Assembly (NCBI GenBank): GCA_964555625.1
Contig: CAZKTE010000001.1
Location: 69,528-133,527, forward strand
Direction: 5' to 3'
DNA length: 64,000 bases
Source: CAZJKE01 sp964555625
GTDB taxonomy: Bacteria; Planctomycetota; Phycisphaerae; Phycisphaerales; SM1A02
The notes beneath the pieces were generated by a model. The model was not told the DNA's origin, ran no database searches, and saw only the letters and a list, made by a program, of their open reading frames with translations. The position numbers and the translations under genes were made by a program. Below are positions 19,558 through 26,745 of this stretch, piece after piece (position 1 is the first letter of the stretch; the number at the start of each line of letters is the position of its first letter).

Positions 19558-20736
19558 GTGTCCAACCAGATTCCCCTCAGCCAGTCTGATCTCGGCGAAC
19601 GCGAGCAGGAGGCCGTGCTCGATGCCCTCGGTGGCGACCACCTCTCGCTTGGCCCCTGGACGGCCCGCTTTGAGGCCGCCGTTGCGCGGCGGGTGCAGGC
19701 CCAGCACGGCATTGCCTTCAACAGCGGCAGCAGTGGCCTGCAGGTGGTCCTCGAGTCGCTGGGCATTGCCGCCGGCGACGAGGTGATCACCGCCGCCTTC
19801 ACCTTCCACTCGGCCGCTGCCTGCATCCTGCACGCGGGGGCCACCCCGGTCTTCGCTGACTGCGATCCTGCCTCGCTGAACATGGACGCCGCATCGGTCG
19901 CCGAGCGCATCGGGCCGCGGACCAAGGCCATCCTCGCTCCGCACACCCTGGGGAGTCCCGTGGGGATCGATGCACTGGCCACCCTGGCGCTCGGACACGA
20001 GGTACCCCTGATCGAGGACGCGGGGTTGGCCCTGGGCAGTTCGCTGCGCGGACGGCCAGTGGGCAACTTCGGCCGCGTCGCCATCCTGGCCTTCCACGGG
20101 GCCTCCCAGGTGACCTCCTGCGAGGGTGGAATGGTGGTGACCGACGACGACGCCCTCGCCCACCAGTGCCGCCTGCGGCGAAACCATGGGCTCGCCACGG
20201 ACGCTGGGCTTCGGGTCGATCACCTCCACGGGGTCCGCACCGACGAGCTCATGCATGCACTGGGTCACGGTCATCGCCTCAGTGAGATTCATGCTGCGGT
20301 AGGAGCCGCGCAGGTCGAGCAACTCGATGAGATCATGGCTCGCCGGGCGGCGATCGCCGACTGCTACACCCGGCGTCTCGGGGGCCACAGCGACCTGGCC
20401 TGCCCCACGATTCCAGATGACGTGGAGATGAGCTGGGGCGGGTACCTGGTGCGACTCAGCGACCAGTTCGACCGCGACGCCCGCGACGAGATCATCAGGG
20501 GACTTCACCGCCACGACATTGGGGCCGCGGACCATTACTGCCCGGTCCCGCACCTGCCGCCGATTGCCGAGCGAGTCGCGGAGCTCCACCCCTGCCCCGT
20601 GGCAGAGAGTGTCTCCCAGCGGACACTGGCCCTTCCGTTCTTCACGGCCTTGACGGGTGCATCGGTTGAGTACGTGTGCCAGACGCTGGAACTGATGCTC
20701 GACCGGGGCACGTTCAGTCGCGGCGAACTGTCCTAG
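19558..20736 (+). CDS. DegT/DnrJ/EryC1/StrS-family protein lacking the PLP lysine
   Basis: A 392-residue member by overall pattern of the sugar-aminotransferase family: LSQSDLGEREQEAVLDAL at the N-terminus, FNSGSSGLQVVLESLGI near 54 (phosphate-binding loop), TFHSAAACILHAGATPVFAD near 82 and LPFF near 361. Canonical members carry the Schiff-base lysine in a motif like SFHxTKxxTTGEGG. Here the aligned segment reads AFHGASQVTSCEGG, with Ser-Gln at that point, and the preceding EDAAQ motif reads EDAGL. Normal transamination should not be possible. It may be a dehydratase-like or regulatory relative, since in ColD-type dehydratases the lysine is a histidine, or a decayed gene. The frame is intact. 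GTG start at 19558; the 3' end overlaps the convergent FliF-like gene by 4 bases. Confidence 0.78.
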   Translation: MSNQIPLSQSDLGEREQEAVLDALGGDHLSLGPWTARFEAAVARRVQAQHGIAFNSGSSGLQVVLESLGIAAGDEVITAAFTFHSAAACILHAGATPVFADCDPASLNMDAASVAERIGPRTKAILAPHTLGSPVGIDALATLALGHEVPLIEDAGLALGSSLRGRPVGNFGRVAILAFHGASQVTSCEGGMVVTDDDALAHQCRLRRNHGLATDAGLRVDHLHGVRTDELMHALGHGHRLSEIHAAVGAAQVEQLDEIMARRAAIADCYTRRLGGHSDLACPTIPDDVEMSWGGYLVRLSDQFDRDARDEIIRGLHRHDIGAADHYCPVPHLPPIAERVAELHPCPVAESVSQRTLALPFFTALTGASVEYVCQTLELMLDRGTFSRGELS

Positions 20737-22076
20737 CCGCAGCGTGCCAGCAGCGACGCCGGGGCCTCGCCCAGGAGCACCGCGGTTGCCGCCTCGATGC
20801 GACGCAGCGGGACCGGTGGGAGCTGACGCTCGCGCTGGCGAATGGCGGTGCTCCGCGTCCCAGGCAAGAGCTTCAAGACCGCCCGCACCGCGGCCGCGTC
20901 CAGACCCCGCAGCGCCAGGGCCAACTGCTCATCTTCCATCGCCGCGGCCGTCAAACGCACAGCAGCGCGGTCCAGCCGCCGCGGGACTTCCACGATCGGC
21001 GCGGCCACCGCTGCCCTGGGCGTATCGGGGGCCGCCTGGAGCAGGATTGCCCGCAGCACACGCCGGCGCCGTGTGGGTGTAAGCGCCTCGAGTTCCCGGC
21101 GGGCCATGTCATGGGGAAGTTCAAGAAGCCGGGCGGCCACGGCCACGGGTCCCTCGAAGGTGGCTCCTGCCAGGGGTTCGCTGACCTCCACGCGCCGCCG
21201 TCCGCCACTGCGGCCGGCGATCAGGATCGCGATCAGCGATGCCAGAAGCACCAGTTGCCGGGTCCCGGCCCACGCCTCGTCGCCCGCCGCAGCGACCGGG
21301 GCGTGGTACAGCACAAGCTCGACGCGGGCCGACGGATCAGGCGACAGCGCGGCGATCGACGCCGCCAATCGATCGATCACCGCCGACGCCGATCCCTCTC
21401 GCTCGGCACGCTCGACTACCCAGGCGCGGGGCACCTCGACCTCGAAGACGGTTCTGATGTCACCACCGCTGCGCCAGGGGACGAAGACCTCGTTGGGCCC
21501 CCGCTCCTCGCTGACGATGACCACGCGTCGGGCGGGAATGCCCAGGTCGGCCTCGATCGCCGCCCGCAGCGCGACGGCCCGTGACTGGACCTCGCCATCC
21601 CCGGCATCAACCACGACGACGTCCGTGACGGCCAGGCCATGTACCGCCGCCGACACCAGGTCGCCGATCGCCTCGACCGTCCCCTCCTTGAGCGCGCCGC
21701 CGATGGGCTGTACAACCACCGATGCGCCGGGAGCGACGTGTGCGCGGCCGAGCCCGACGGCCCCGTCGTCGCCTGCAAGGACCACCGTCGCCTCCCGCAC
21801 GTCACCGAGCCGCTCGACCAGTGCGGCCAGGCGATCCTGCAGGGCCGCTCGCTCCCGCTGGCGCCGCTCGCTTCCCGAGAGCCAGAACGACTCGCCCCAG
21901 GGTGCCTGAGACTCCTCCTCGACGAGCGGCGCTGCAGGCGCCTCCGGGCTTGTCGACTCGCTCCAGCTGATCCAGAGCAGCGCCGCGGCGACCGATGCGA
22001 AGACCAGGGCCAATCCCCAGCGCCGAACGGTGAGGTCCCCCCTGATCGCCAAGATGCACTGGTTGATTACGCGCAC
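20733..22076 (-). CDS. FliF-like MS-ring protein fused to a FliG-like C-terminal domain
   Basis: A 447-residue protein, GTG start at 22076 overlapping the preceding FlgN-like gene by 10 bases. A transmembrane segment lies at about 20-37 (WGLALVFASVAAALLWIS). The exported region has a FliF/YscJ-type ring-building motif at about 83-158: VERLGDVREATVVLA, PGASVVVQPIGGAL, VEAIGDLVSAAVHGL, VTDVVVVDAGDGEV. A second transmembrane segment is at about 271-288 (QLVLLASLIAILIAG). The cytoplasmic end (about 368-432: AAAMEDEQLALALRGLD, LKLLPGTRSTAIRQRE, PPVPLRRIEAA) matches the FliG C-terminal domain pattern (LALALKG..., MSERAA..., GPVRLxDVExAQ). In most bacteria FliF and FliG are separate. No flagellar operon surrounds it apart from the FlgN-like gene. 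Assignment rests on pattern recall, not a search. Confidence 0.6.
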   Translation of the reverse strand: MRVINQCILAIRGDLTVRRWGLALVFASVAAALLWISWSESTSPEAPAAPLVEEESQAPWGESFWLSGSERRQRERAALQDRLAALVERLGDVREATVVLAGDDGAVGLGRAHVAPGASVVVQPIGGALKEGTVEAIGDLVSAAVHGLAVTDVVVVDAGDGEVQSRAVALRAAIEADLGIPARRVVIVSEERGPNEVFVPWRSGGDIRTVFEVEVPRAWVVERAEREGSASAVIDRLAASIAALSPDPSARVELVLYHAPVAAAGDEAWAGTRQLVLLASLIAILIAGRSGGRRRVEVSEPLAGATFEGPVAVAARLLELPHDMARRELEALTPTRRRRVLRAILLQAAPDTPRAAVAAPIVEVPRRLDRAAVRLTAAAMEDEQLALALRGLDAAAVRAVLKLLPGTRSTAIRQRERQLPPVPLRRIEAATAVLLGEAPASLLARCG

Positions 22077-22462
22077 TGCTCGATCGTCCGTCCGTTGGTC
22101 GTCGCATTGATGCGGTAGGCGCGGGCCGCCTCGGTCGCACCGCCAAGCCGCAGCGCCGGTGGCTGCTGGCCGCCGCCGAGCACGTTCGCCAGGCTTCGCG
22201 TGGCATCCTCGAGCAGGTTCTGGACCTCGTCGCTGCCCGGGGGCGCCGTCATGTCCAGATCCTGCTGCAGATCGACGATCCTCGCGATGCATGCGCGGCG
22301 CTGATCGGATGCCTGCAGGAGGCCATCGCCGTCACCGCACTGGATGCAGCGGCGGTGGCGGACGGTGATGACCTCCAACTCAGCGAGCAGGCCACGCTGC
22401 TGGCGCAACACATCCAGCGTCCGCTTCGTCCATTGGCTTTGAGCCGGGGGCCGGTTCGTCAC
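22067..22462 (-). CDS. FlgN-like flagellar export chaperone (putative)
   Basis: A 131-residue, mainly helical protein. The segment VLRQQRGLLAELEVITVRHR, then the RRCIQCGDGDGLLQASDQRR region and IVDLQQDLD, has the heptad-like layout of FlgN/FliT chaperones, which hold hook-filament junction proteins before export. The tail (INATTNGRTIEQCA) is polar. I choose the GTG at 22462 over the upstream ATG because a clear GAAGGA lies about 7 bases before it and the added N-terminal stretch would be Arg/Pro-rich. The downstream FliF/FliG-like gene overlaps it by 10 bases, so the two are translationally coupled; that linkage is the best argument for a flagellar role. Confidence 0.5.
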   Translation of the reverse strand: MTNRPPAQSQWTKRTLDVLRQQRGLLAELEVITVRHRRCIQCGDGDGLLQASDQRRACIARIVDLQQDLDMTAPPGSDEVQNLLEDATRSLANVLGGGQQPPALRLGGATEAARAYRINATTNGRTIEQCA

Positions 22463-22579
22463 GAATCCATCCTTCTTCGGGCCCGGCCTCGGTGGCCGGA
22501 CACGGCGATCGCCCGGGCGCTGCATCCATGCAATGCCCCTCTCAACTCCATACATCGGCCGCGGTAGGTGCCCGGACTG

Positions 22580-23533
22580 TCAACTTTTTCCGGTTCTTGT
22601 GGCTCCCCGCCGCGCCGAGAGCGCCATCAGGCCCAGGCAGGCGAACATCATCGCCGTTGCGAGGGCCAGCCACGGGGATCCGGTGGTCCCATGGGTCTCG
22701 CCAAGAACGATCGGATCACCCACGTCACCGCTGGGCCAGGCAATTGAGCGGGCAGTCACACCGCCACCTGACTCGATGCCAAGGAGCACCAGCCCACTGC
22801 CAGCCTGCAGCACGCCCCAGCGGCCCTGAGGCCGCTGAAGTCGCACGATGGGGATCACCCTGCCCTGCTGGACTCCCTCCACCAGGATGTCTCCTGCATC
22901 CTCGCGAACGAGCACTGGCCAGGTGCCACGGGCCAGCAGGTCCCAGACGCGGTGCCCCGGCAACAGCGTGGCCACCGTCTGCCACTGCTCGCCCTCAAGT
23001 CGCCAGGCATGATCGTCATCGCAGACATGCAGGACTCCCGCGACGCCGGCGATCTGCGCCGAGTCGCGGCAGGCCAGGGCCGGCAGCGCTTCCCATGACC
23101 CGCCAACGCACCTCCGCAGGTGCAAGGTGCCCTTGTCATGCCAGGCCACGACCGGACCTTCGCCGCTGGCAGCCAGCTGTGGTGACGGGGCCGTCGAGTC
23201 AAGCGTGGCCACCAGGCGGGCGGCACCGGGCGTGTGAGCCTCAAGGAATCCGCTGGCCGCCTTCCGCTCCAGCCGCAGCGTGTAGAGTCCCTGTCCGCCC
23301 TGCGATGGAGCAAGTATCCAAATGGTCATCCCGTCGATGGCCATCGCAATGGGTCGTTGCGAGAGCGGCAGCACTTCAAACCACTGGTCATCGCCAATGA
23401 CCTGGCAGAGGCCGAAGGGCCGGCCGGGTGCATCGGGAGCGTGGTCGTAGATGAACCAGGTACCCAGGTCTGAGCCGGTACCTGCAAGTGATGCCCAGGC
23501 GCCCAGGCACGCCCCCAGCACGATGCCGATCAC
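22580..23533 (-). CDS. Hypothetical exported protein with C-terminal membrane anchor
   Basis: A 317-residue protein with an N-terminal signal-like segment (MIGIVLGACLGAWASLAG) and a C-terminal hydrophobic segment (WLALATAMMFACLGLMALSA) followed by basic residues, suggesting an exported domain held in the inner membrane. Between them are repeated beta-strand-like stretches with Trp (WFEVLPLSQRPIAMAI, EGPVVAWHDKGTLHLRR, HAWRLEGEQWQTVATLL), which might be a beta-propeller. I do not recognise the family. The start is GTG, overlapping the stop of the lipoprotein gene by four bases (GTGA), so it belongs to that operon. Confidence 0.6.
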   Translation of the reverse strand: MIGIVLGACLGAWASLAGTGSDLGTWFIYDHAPDAPGRPFGLCQVIGDDQWFEVLPLSQRPIAMAIDGMTIWILAPSQGGQGLYTLRLERKAASGFLEAHTPGAARLVATLDSTAPSPQLAASGEGPVVAWHDKGTLHLRRCVGGSWEALPALACRDSAQIAGVAGVLHVCDDDHAWRLEGEQWQTVATLLPGHRVWDLLARGTWPVLVREDAGDILVEGVQQGRVIPIVRLQRPQGRWGVLQAGSGLVLLGIESGGGVTARSIAWPSGDVGDPIVLGETHGTTGSPWLALATAMMFACLGLMALSARRGATRTGKS

Positions 23534-24291
23534 TCGGCGACTCCCATCGCCTCTGAGAGATACTCGACGTCAAAGACTCGATCCATGGGCTCCTCCCCGG
23601 TGTCGGTCGAGAGCCAGGCGAAGTCGATCTTCGTGTAGTCGTCCGAGCCCTCTTCCTGCAAATCCACCAGTCCACTCACCTGGGGCCAGGACACCTCGCT
23701 GCGACCGGGCATCTCCACGCGAAGGACGCGGCGGTGAACGGCAAGCACCCGGCGGACTCCGTCGTGGAGAGCGACTCGCTGCAGAAGGCCACTGTGGGGA
23801 TCCCTAGTCGCCTCCCAAGTCCAGCCGCGGTCATCCTCGACCCGCAGTATCGTCCCGGCATCCGTCGCAGCTGCGCTCGTCGGGCCTTCGGGAAGGGCCG
23901 CCAACCCCAGCAGCCGCAGGACCGACAGCGGCTCCTGGACCTCGCCGACCTGCCGCGTCCACTGCTCGTCCCTGCGCTCGAACCAGGTCGTGGTGCGCCC
24001 CTCGCCGACGATCCAGATGCTCGGCTCCCCGAACTTCCCAATGCGCATCGAGATCGCCTCGCCACGGCGCCAGAAGTCTAGATCACCCTGCTGATGGTGG
24101 GTGCCGCTCTCATCGCTCCAGTGCAACTCGATGACGCCGTGGCCGACCAGCTCGTCAAGTTCCGTCAGCCGCTCAGCCTCCGCGGTGCGTAACTCCTGGA
24201 CTCGAGATGCCTGCAAGGGCTCCTCGGCATCCGTGCTTGGAGCAGCCGCGCACGAGACCAGCAGCAGGACCATCCACCCGATACGTCGCAT
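23530..24291 (-). CDS. Putative lipoprotein of unknown function
   Basis: A 253-residue protein with a lipoprotein signal: MRRIGWMVLLLVSC with lipobox LVSC, giving a lipidated Cys at 14. The mature part has an early helical stretch (ELRTAEAERLTELDELVG) followed by strands with GDLDFWRRGEAISMRIGKFG, SIWIVGEGRTTTWFERR and DRGWTWEATRD. The strand pattern recalls LolA-like or outer-membrane lipoprotein-sorting folds, but I would not assign a function. Its start overlaps the preceding gene's stop (TGATG) and its stop overlaps the next start (GTGA), so it is the middle gene of a tightly coupled operon. Confidence 0.65.
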   Translation of the reverse strand: MRRIGWMVLLLVSCAAAPSTDAEEPLQASRVQELRTAEAERLTELDELVGHGVIELHWSDESGTHHQQGDLDFWRRGEAISMRIGKFGEPSIWIVGEGRTTTWFERRDEQWTRQVGEVQEPLSVLRLLGLAALPEGPTSAAATDAGTILRVEDDRGWTWEATRDPHSGLLQRVALHDGVRRVLAVHRRVLRVEMPGRSEVSWPQVSGLVDLQEEGSDDYTKIDFAWLSTDTGEEPMDRVFDVEYLSEAMGVAE

Positions 24292-24809
24292 CAGAGGTCG
24301 CCCTGGAGGACCTCGCAGAGCTGCTCGCCGAGGTCACGGATCTCGTCCTCGTTGATTCCCGGGTTGAGGACGCGGGTCGGCTCGCCGTCAACGCCTCGGA
24401 ACCGCATGAGCCAGGTCTCTCCCCCGTCCTTCCCCTCCTCGCGGCCCTCGAGCTTGAGTTGACGCTTACGCATCAGGACCAGGGCCAGGATGTAGCGGAA
24501 GGCGATCCGACGGGGTCGCTGATCGCCGTCGAGGCGCTCAAAGATGTCCAAGAGCACCGCGTCATCGATCACCAGGCCCGGCTTGGCGTCCGCGTCGGGC
24601 ACGATGAAGTGCCAGTGACTGAAGAGCCTAGGCGGCCGTTCACCGCGTTCCCAGGCCTCGAGGGCGTAATCCACGCGATCGAAGCCCTCGTCCTCCTCCC
24701 GCTCGCACAAGGTGGCCATCGCCGTCGTACCAGCGACGAGTACCTCGTCGGTCGCTGCGCAGCAACCGGTCGGGCGTGAAACACCGTGCGTCGTGCCGAA
24801 TCGTGTCAT
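24291..24809 (-). CDS. Conserved planctomycetal protein of unknown function
   Basis: A 172-residue soluble protein, starting MTRFGTTHGVSRPTGCCA. Its charged, strongly conserved-looking core (LCEREEDEGFDRVDYALEAW, RPPRLFSHWHFIVPD, AFRYILALVLMRKRQLKLEG) reads like a family I remember only from planctomycetes. Several Cys/His are present (TGCCAAT, HWH), but I see no certain metal site. I start at the ATG at 24809, where a TAGGAT lies 8 bases upstream; the longer frame adds a shadow of the divergent cdaA leader. It is first in an operon with the lipoprotein and membrane genes. Confidence 0.65.
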   Translation of the reverse strand: MTRFGTTHGVSRPTGCCAATDEVLVAGTTAMATLCEREEDEGFDRVDYALEAWERGERPPRLFSHWHFIVPDADAKPGLVIDDAVLLDIFERLDGDQRPRRIAFRYILALVLMRKRQLKLEGREEGKDGGETWLMRFRGVDGEPTRVLNPGINEDEIRDLGEQLCEVLQGDL

Positions 24810-24817
24810 TGCGCATG

Positions 24818-24856
24818 ATCCTACCGCGGAGGAGAAGGGCGCGGCGTGGCTATACT
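24818..24856. promoter_or_regulatory. Divergent -10 elements between the hypothetical operon and cdaA
   Basis: On the minus strand TAGGAT (24818-24823) ends 8 bases before the ATG at 24809. On the plus strand TATACT (24851-24856) lies 12 bases before the cdaA ATG at 24869, leaving a leader of about 6 bases with AAGG. Confidence 0.45.
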
Positions 24857-24868
24857 TCAAGGCAGACC

Positions 24869-25732
24869 ATGAACTTCACCATCCTTGGAAACCCCGTCCA
24901 CGAGGTGGCGTTCGAGTTCATCGTCATCTGGGCGTGCATCTACCTGGGCTTTCGGTTTCTCCAGGGCACCCGTGGCGGCGGCGTCATCAAGGGATTGCTG
25001 GTCCTACTGGCACCCCTGCTGTTGTTGCAGACACTGGCGGACGACAGCGGTGCCTTCGACCGGCTCAACTACTTCGCCGAGACTTTCTCGACCTACGTGG
25101 TGCTGCTGTTGGTGATCATCTTCCAGCCGGAGCTGCGGCAGGCCGCCGTGCGGGTGGGCCAGTGGGGCCCCTTCCGATTCATGCGCCACTCCTCGGCCTC
25201 CGGCTCGACGACGATCTCGGCCATCGCCGACGCGGCGACCTTCCTGAGCCGTAGCCAGTTCGGGGCGCTGATGGCCATCGAGCGCGAGAATGAGACGGCC
25301 GATCATGTCATCGGCGGCCAGGAACTCGACGCGGAGGTCAGCGCGCCGCTGATCGAGTCGATCTTCTGGCCCAACAATCCCCTCCATGACCTGGGCGTCG
25401 TCATCCGCGGCGACCGCGTGCGGCGCGCAAGCGTGCAGTTTCCGCTCGCCGATGAGGGCTCACTTCCCGTCGAACTCGGCTCGCGCCACCGCGCAGCGGT
25501 GGGACTCTCGATGCGATGCGATGCCTTGGTGATCATCGTCAGCGAACAGACTGGCCAGGTGTCTCTGGCAGACCAGGGAGTCCTCGCTCCCGTTGATCGC
25601 GATGACCTCGAGGGTGAACTCATCCGCCGCCTCGAGCAGACACCATTGGACCCGCCGGCCACCGGTGACGACGAGCAACCGGTCGTCGAGGAACCCGAGG
25701 CGACCACCGCGGTCGCGGAGCAGACGCCATGA
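24869..25732 (+). CDS. cdaA: Membrane diadenylate cyclase, CdaA type
   Basis: Would condense two ATP into the second messenger c-di-AMP. The 287 residues begin with three hydrophobic segments (FIVIWACIYLGFRFL, KGLLVLLAPLLLLQTLA, YVVLLLVIIF), then FQPELRQA and the DAC domain: FGALMAIERE near 136, NPLHDLGVVIRGDRV near 170, SRHRAAVGLS near 209. The RHR motif is intact, but the catalytic DGA motif reads DLG, an unusual change at the metal/ATP site. A Pro/Glu/Thr-rich tail follows. The gene is coupled to a YbbR-domain gene by an ATGA overlap, the cdaA-cdaR order of Firmicutes, although glmM does not follow. Activity is uncertain because of the motif change. Confidence 0.88.
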   Translation: MNFTILGNPVHEVAFEFIVIWACIYLGFRFLQGTRGGGVIKGLLVLLAPLLLLQTLADDSGAFDRLNYFAETFSTYVVLLLVIIFQPELRQAAVRVGQWGPFRFMRHSSASGSTTISAIADAATFLSRSQFGALMAIERENETADHVIGGQELDAEVSAPLIESIFWPNNPLHDLGVVIRGDRVRRASVQFPLADEGSLPVELGSRHRAAVGLSMRCDALVIIVSEQTGQVSLADQGVLAPVDRDDLEGELIRRLEQTPLDPPATGDDEQPVVEEPEATTAVAEQTP

Positions 25733-26739
25733 AGGGACGCGACGACGCATTCACGCTGATCCTCATCACCGTGCTCTCGAGCATCATCTGGGTGTGGGCC
25801 GCGGGCAACACCGCCGAGCAGGCATCCGTCACCGCAACCCTGCACCTGCAGGGACCCGAGGGCGCAGCGCTGATCGTCACCCCGCAACGCCAGACGGTGC
25901 GCCTGACTCTGGACGGATCGCACAACGCCCTGGAGACGGCGCGTGCCGCCGCCGCCGAGGGACTTTACCTCTCCATCGCCGACACCGGCGGCATGATCGG
26001 CCTGGACGTGGCCAGCGCGGTCAGGGGTCTCGATGCCATTCGCCGCGCAGGTGTGCGCGTGGTCGACGCGGACCCGGCGAAGATAGATGTCACGGCCTAC
26101 GCGACGGTGGAGGTCGAGGTGACGGTCGTCGCGGTCCTTCCGGGCGCGACTGTCAGCGGCGACATCACCGTCGACCCAGCCACCGTCACCTTGCGCATGC
26201 CGCGGGACCTCCGCGAAAGGCTGCCCGAGGCCATCACGGTCGACGCGGTCGTGGACCGATCGTTGCTTGAGCAGCTCGAGGCAGGCGTCATGCAGACGCA
26301 GGAAACCACGATCGAACTGCCCGGGCAACTGGAGGGTACCGAGACGATCGTGACACCACGTCGTGTAGCGGTGACATTCAAGCTGCGAAGCCGAACTGCG
26401 ACCACGCAGGTGGAGCAGGTGCGGATCCTGATCGCCGCCCCGTCTGAGGACTATGCCCAATACGCCATCGACCTCCCGCGACGGATGCTTCGGAGCATCA
26501 CCATCGAGGCGGATGTGGACGTCATCGCGCAGATCGAAGCGGGCGACGCCATGGTCTTCGCCGTGGTGCGCCTTGCATCCCGCGATCTCGAAGGAGGCAT
26601 CGAGCAGGCCACCGTCACGGCGTTCCTTGCAATTGCCGATGACGGCACGAGCGTGCCCGTGACGGCCCGGGGCGTCGACGTTGCGGACCTGGCAGTCGAT
26701 GTGCAGATCACGCCGATGGCCGACGCTGCGGCTCCCTGA
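25729..26739 (+). CDS. cdaR: YbbR-domain protein, CdaR-like regulator of CdaA
   Basis: A 336-residue membrane-anchored protein. An N-terminal transmembrane segment (FTLILITVLSSIIWVWAAG, about 8-26) precedes exported beta-rich YbbR-like repeats (VTATLHLQGPEG, VEVEVTVVAVLPGATVSGDI, VDPATVTLRMPRDL, TIELPGQLEGTETIVTPRRV). In Firmicutes CdaR binds CdaA and modulates its activity; its overlap with cdaA here (ATGA at 25729-25732) points to the same partnership (inference from linkage and domain pattern). The gene is convergent with tyrS, 6 bases away. Confidence 0.8.
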   Translation: MKGRDDAFTLILITVLSSIIWVWAAGNTAEQASVTATLHLQGPEGAALIVTPQRQTVRLTLDGSHNALETARAAAAEGLYLSIADTGGMIGLDVASAVRGLDAIRRAGVRVVDADPAKIDVTAYATVEVEVTVVAVLPGATVSGDITVDPATVTLRMPRDLRERLPEAITVDAVVDRSLLEQLEAGVMQTQETTIELPGQLEGTETIVTPRRVAVTFKLRSRTATTQVEQVRILIAAPSEDYAQYAIDLPRRMLRSITIEADVDVIAQIEAGDAMVFAVVRLASRDLEGGIEQATVTAFLAIADDGTSVPVTARGVDVADLAVDVQITPMADAAAP

Positions 26740-26745
26740 CTGACT

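Noticed and set aside
18312..20198. Minus-strand ORF of 628 codons across the secreted helical-repeat and DegT-like genes
   Set aside because: Ser/Arg-rich shadow spanning two unrelated plus-strand genes with good starts and signal peptide; not coding.
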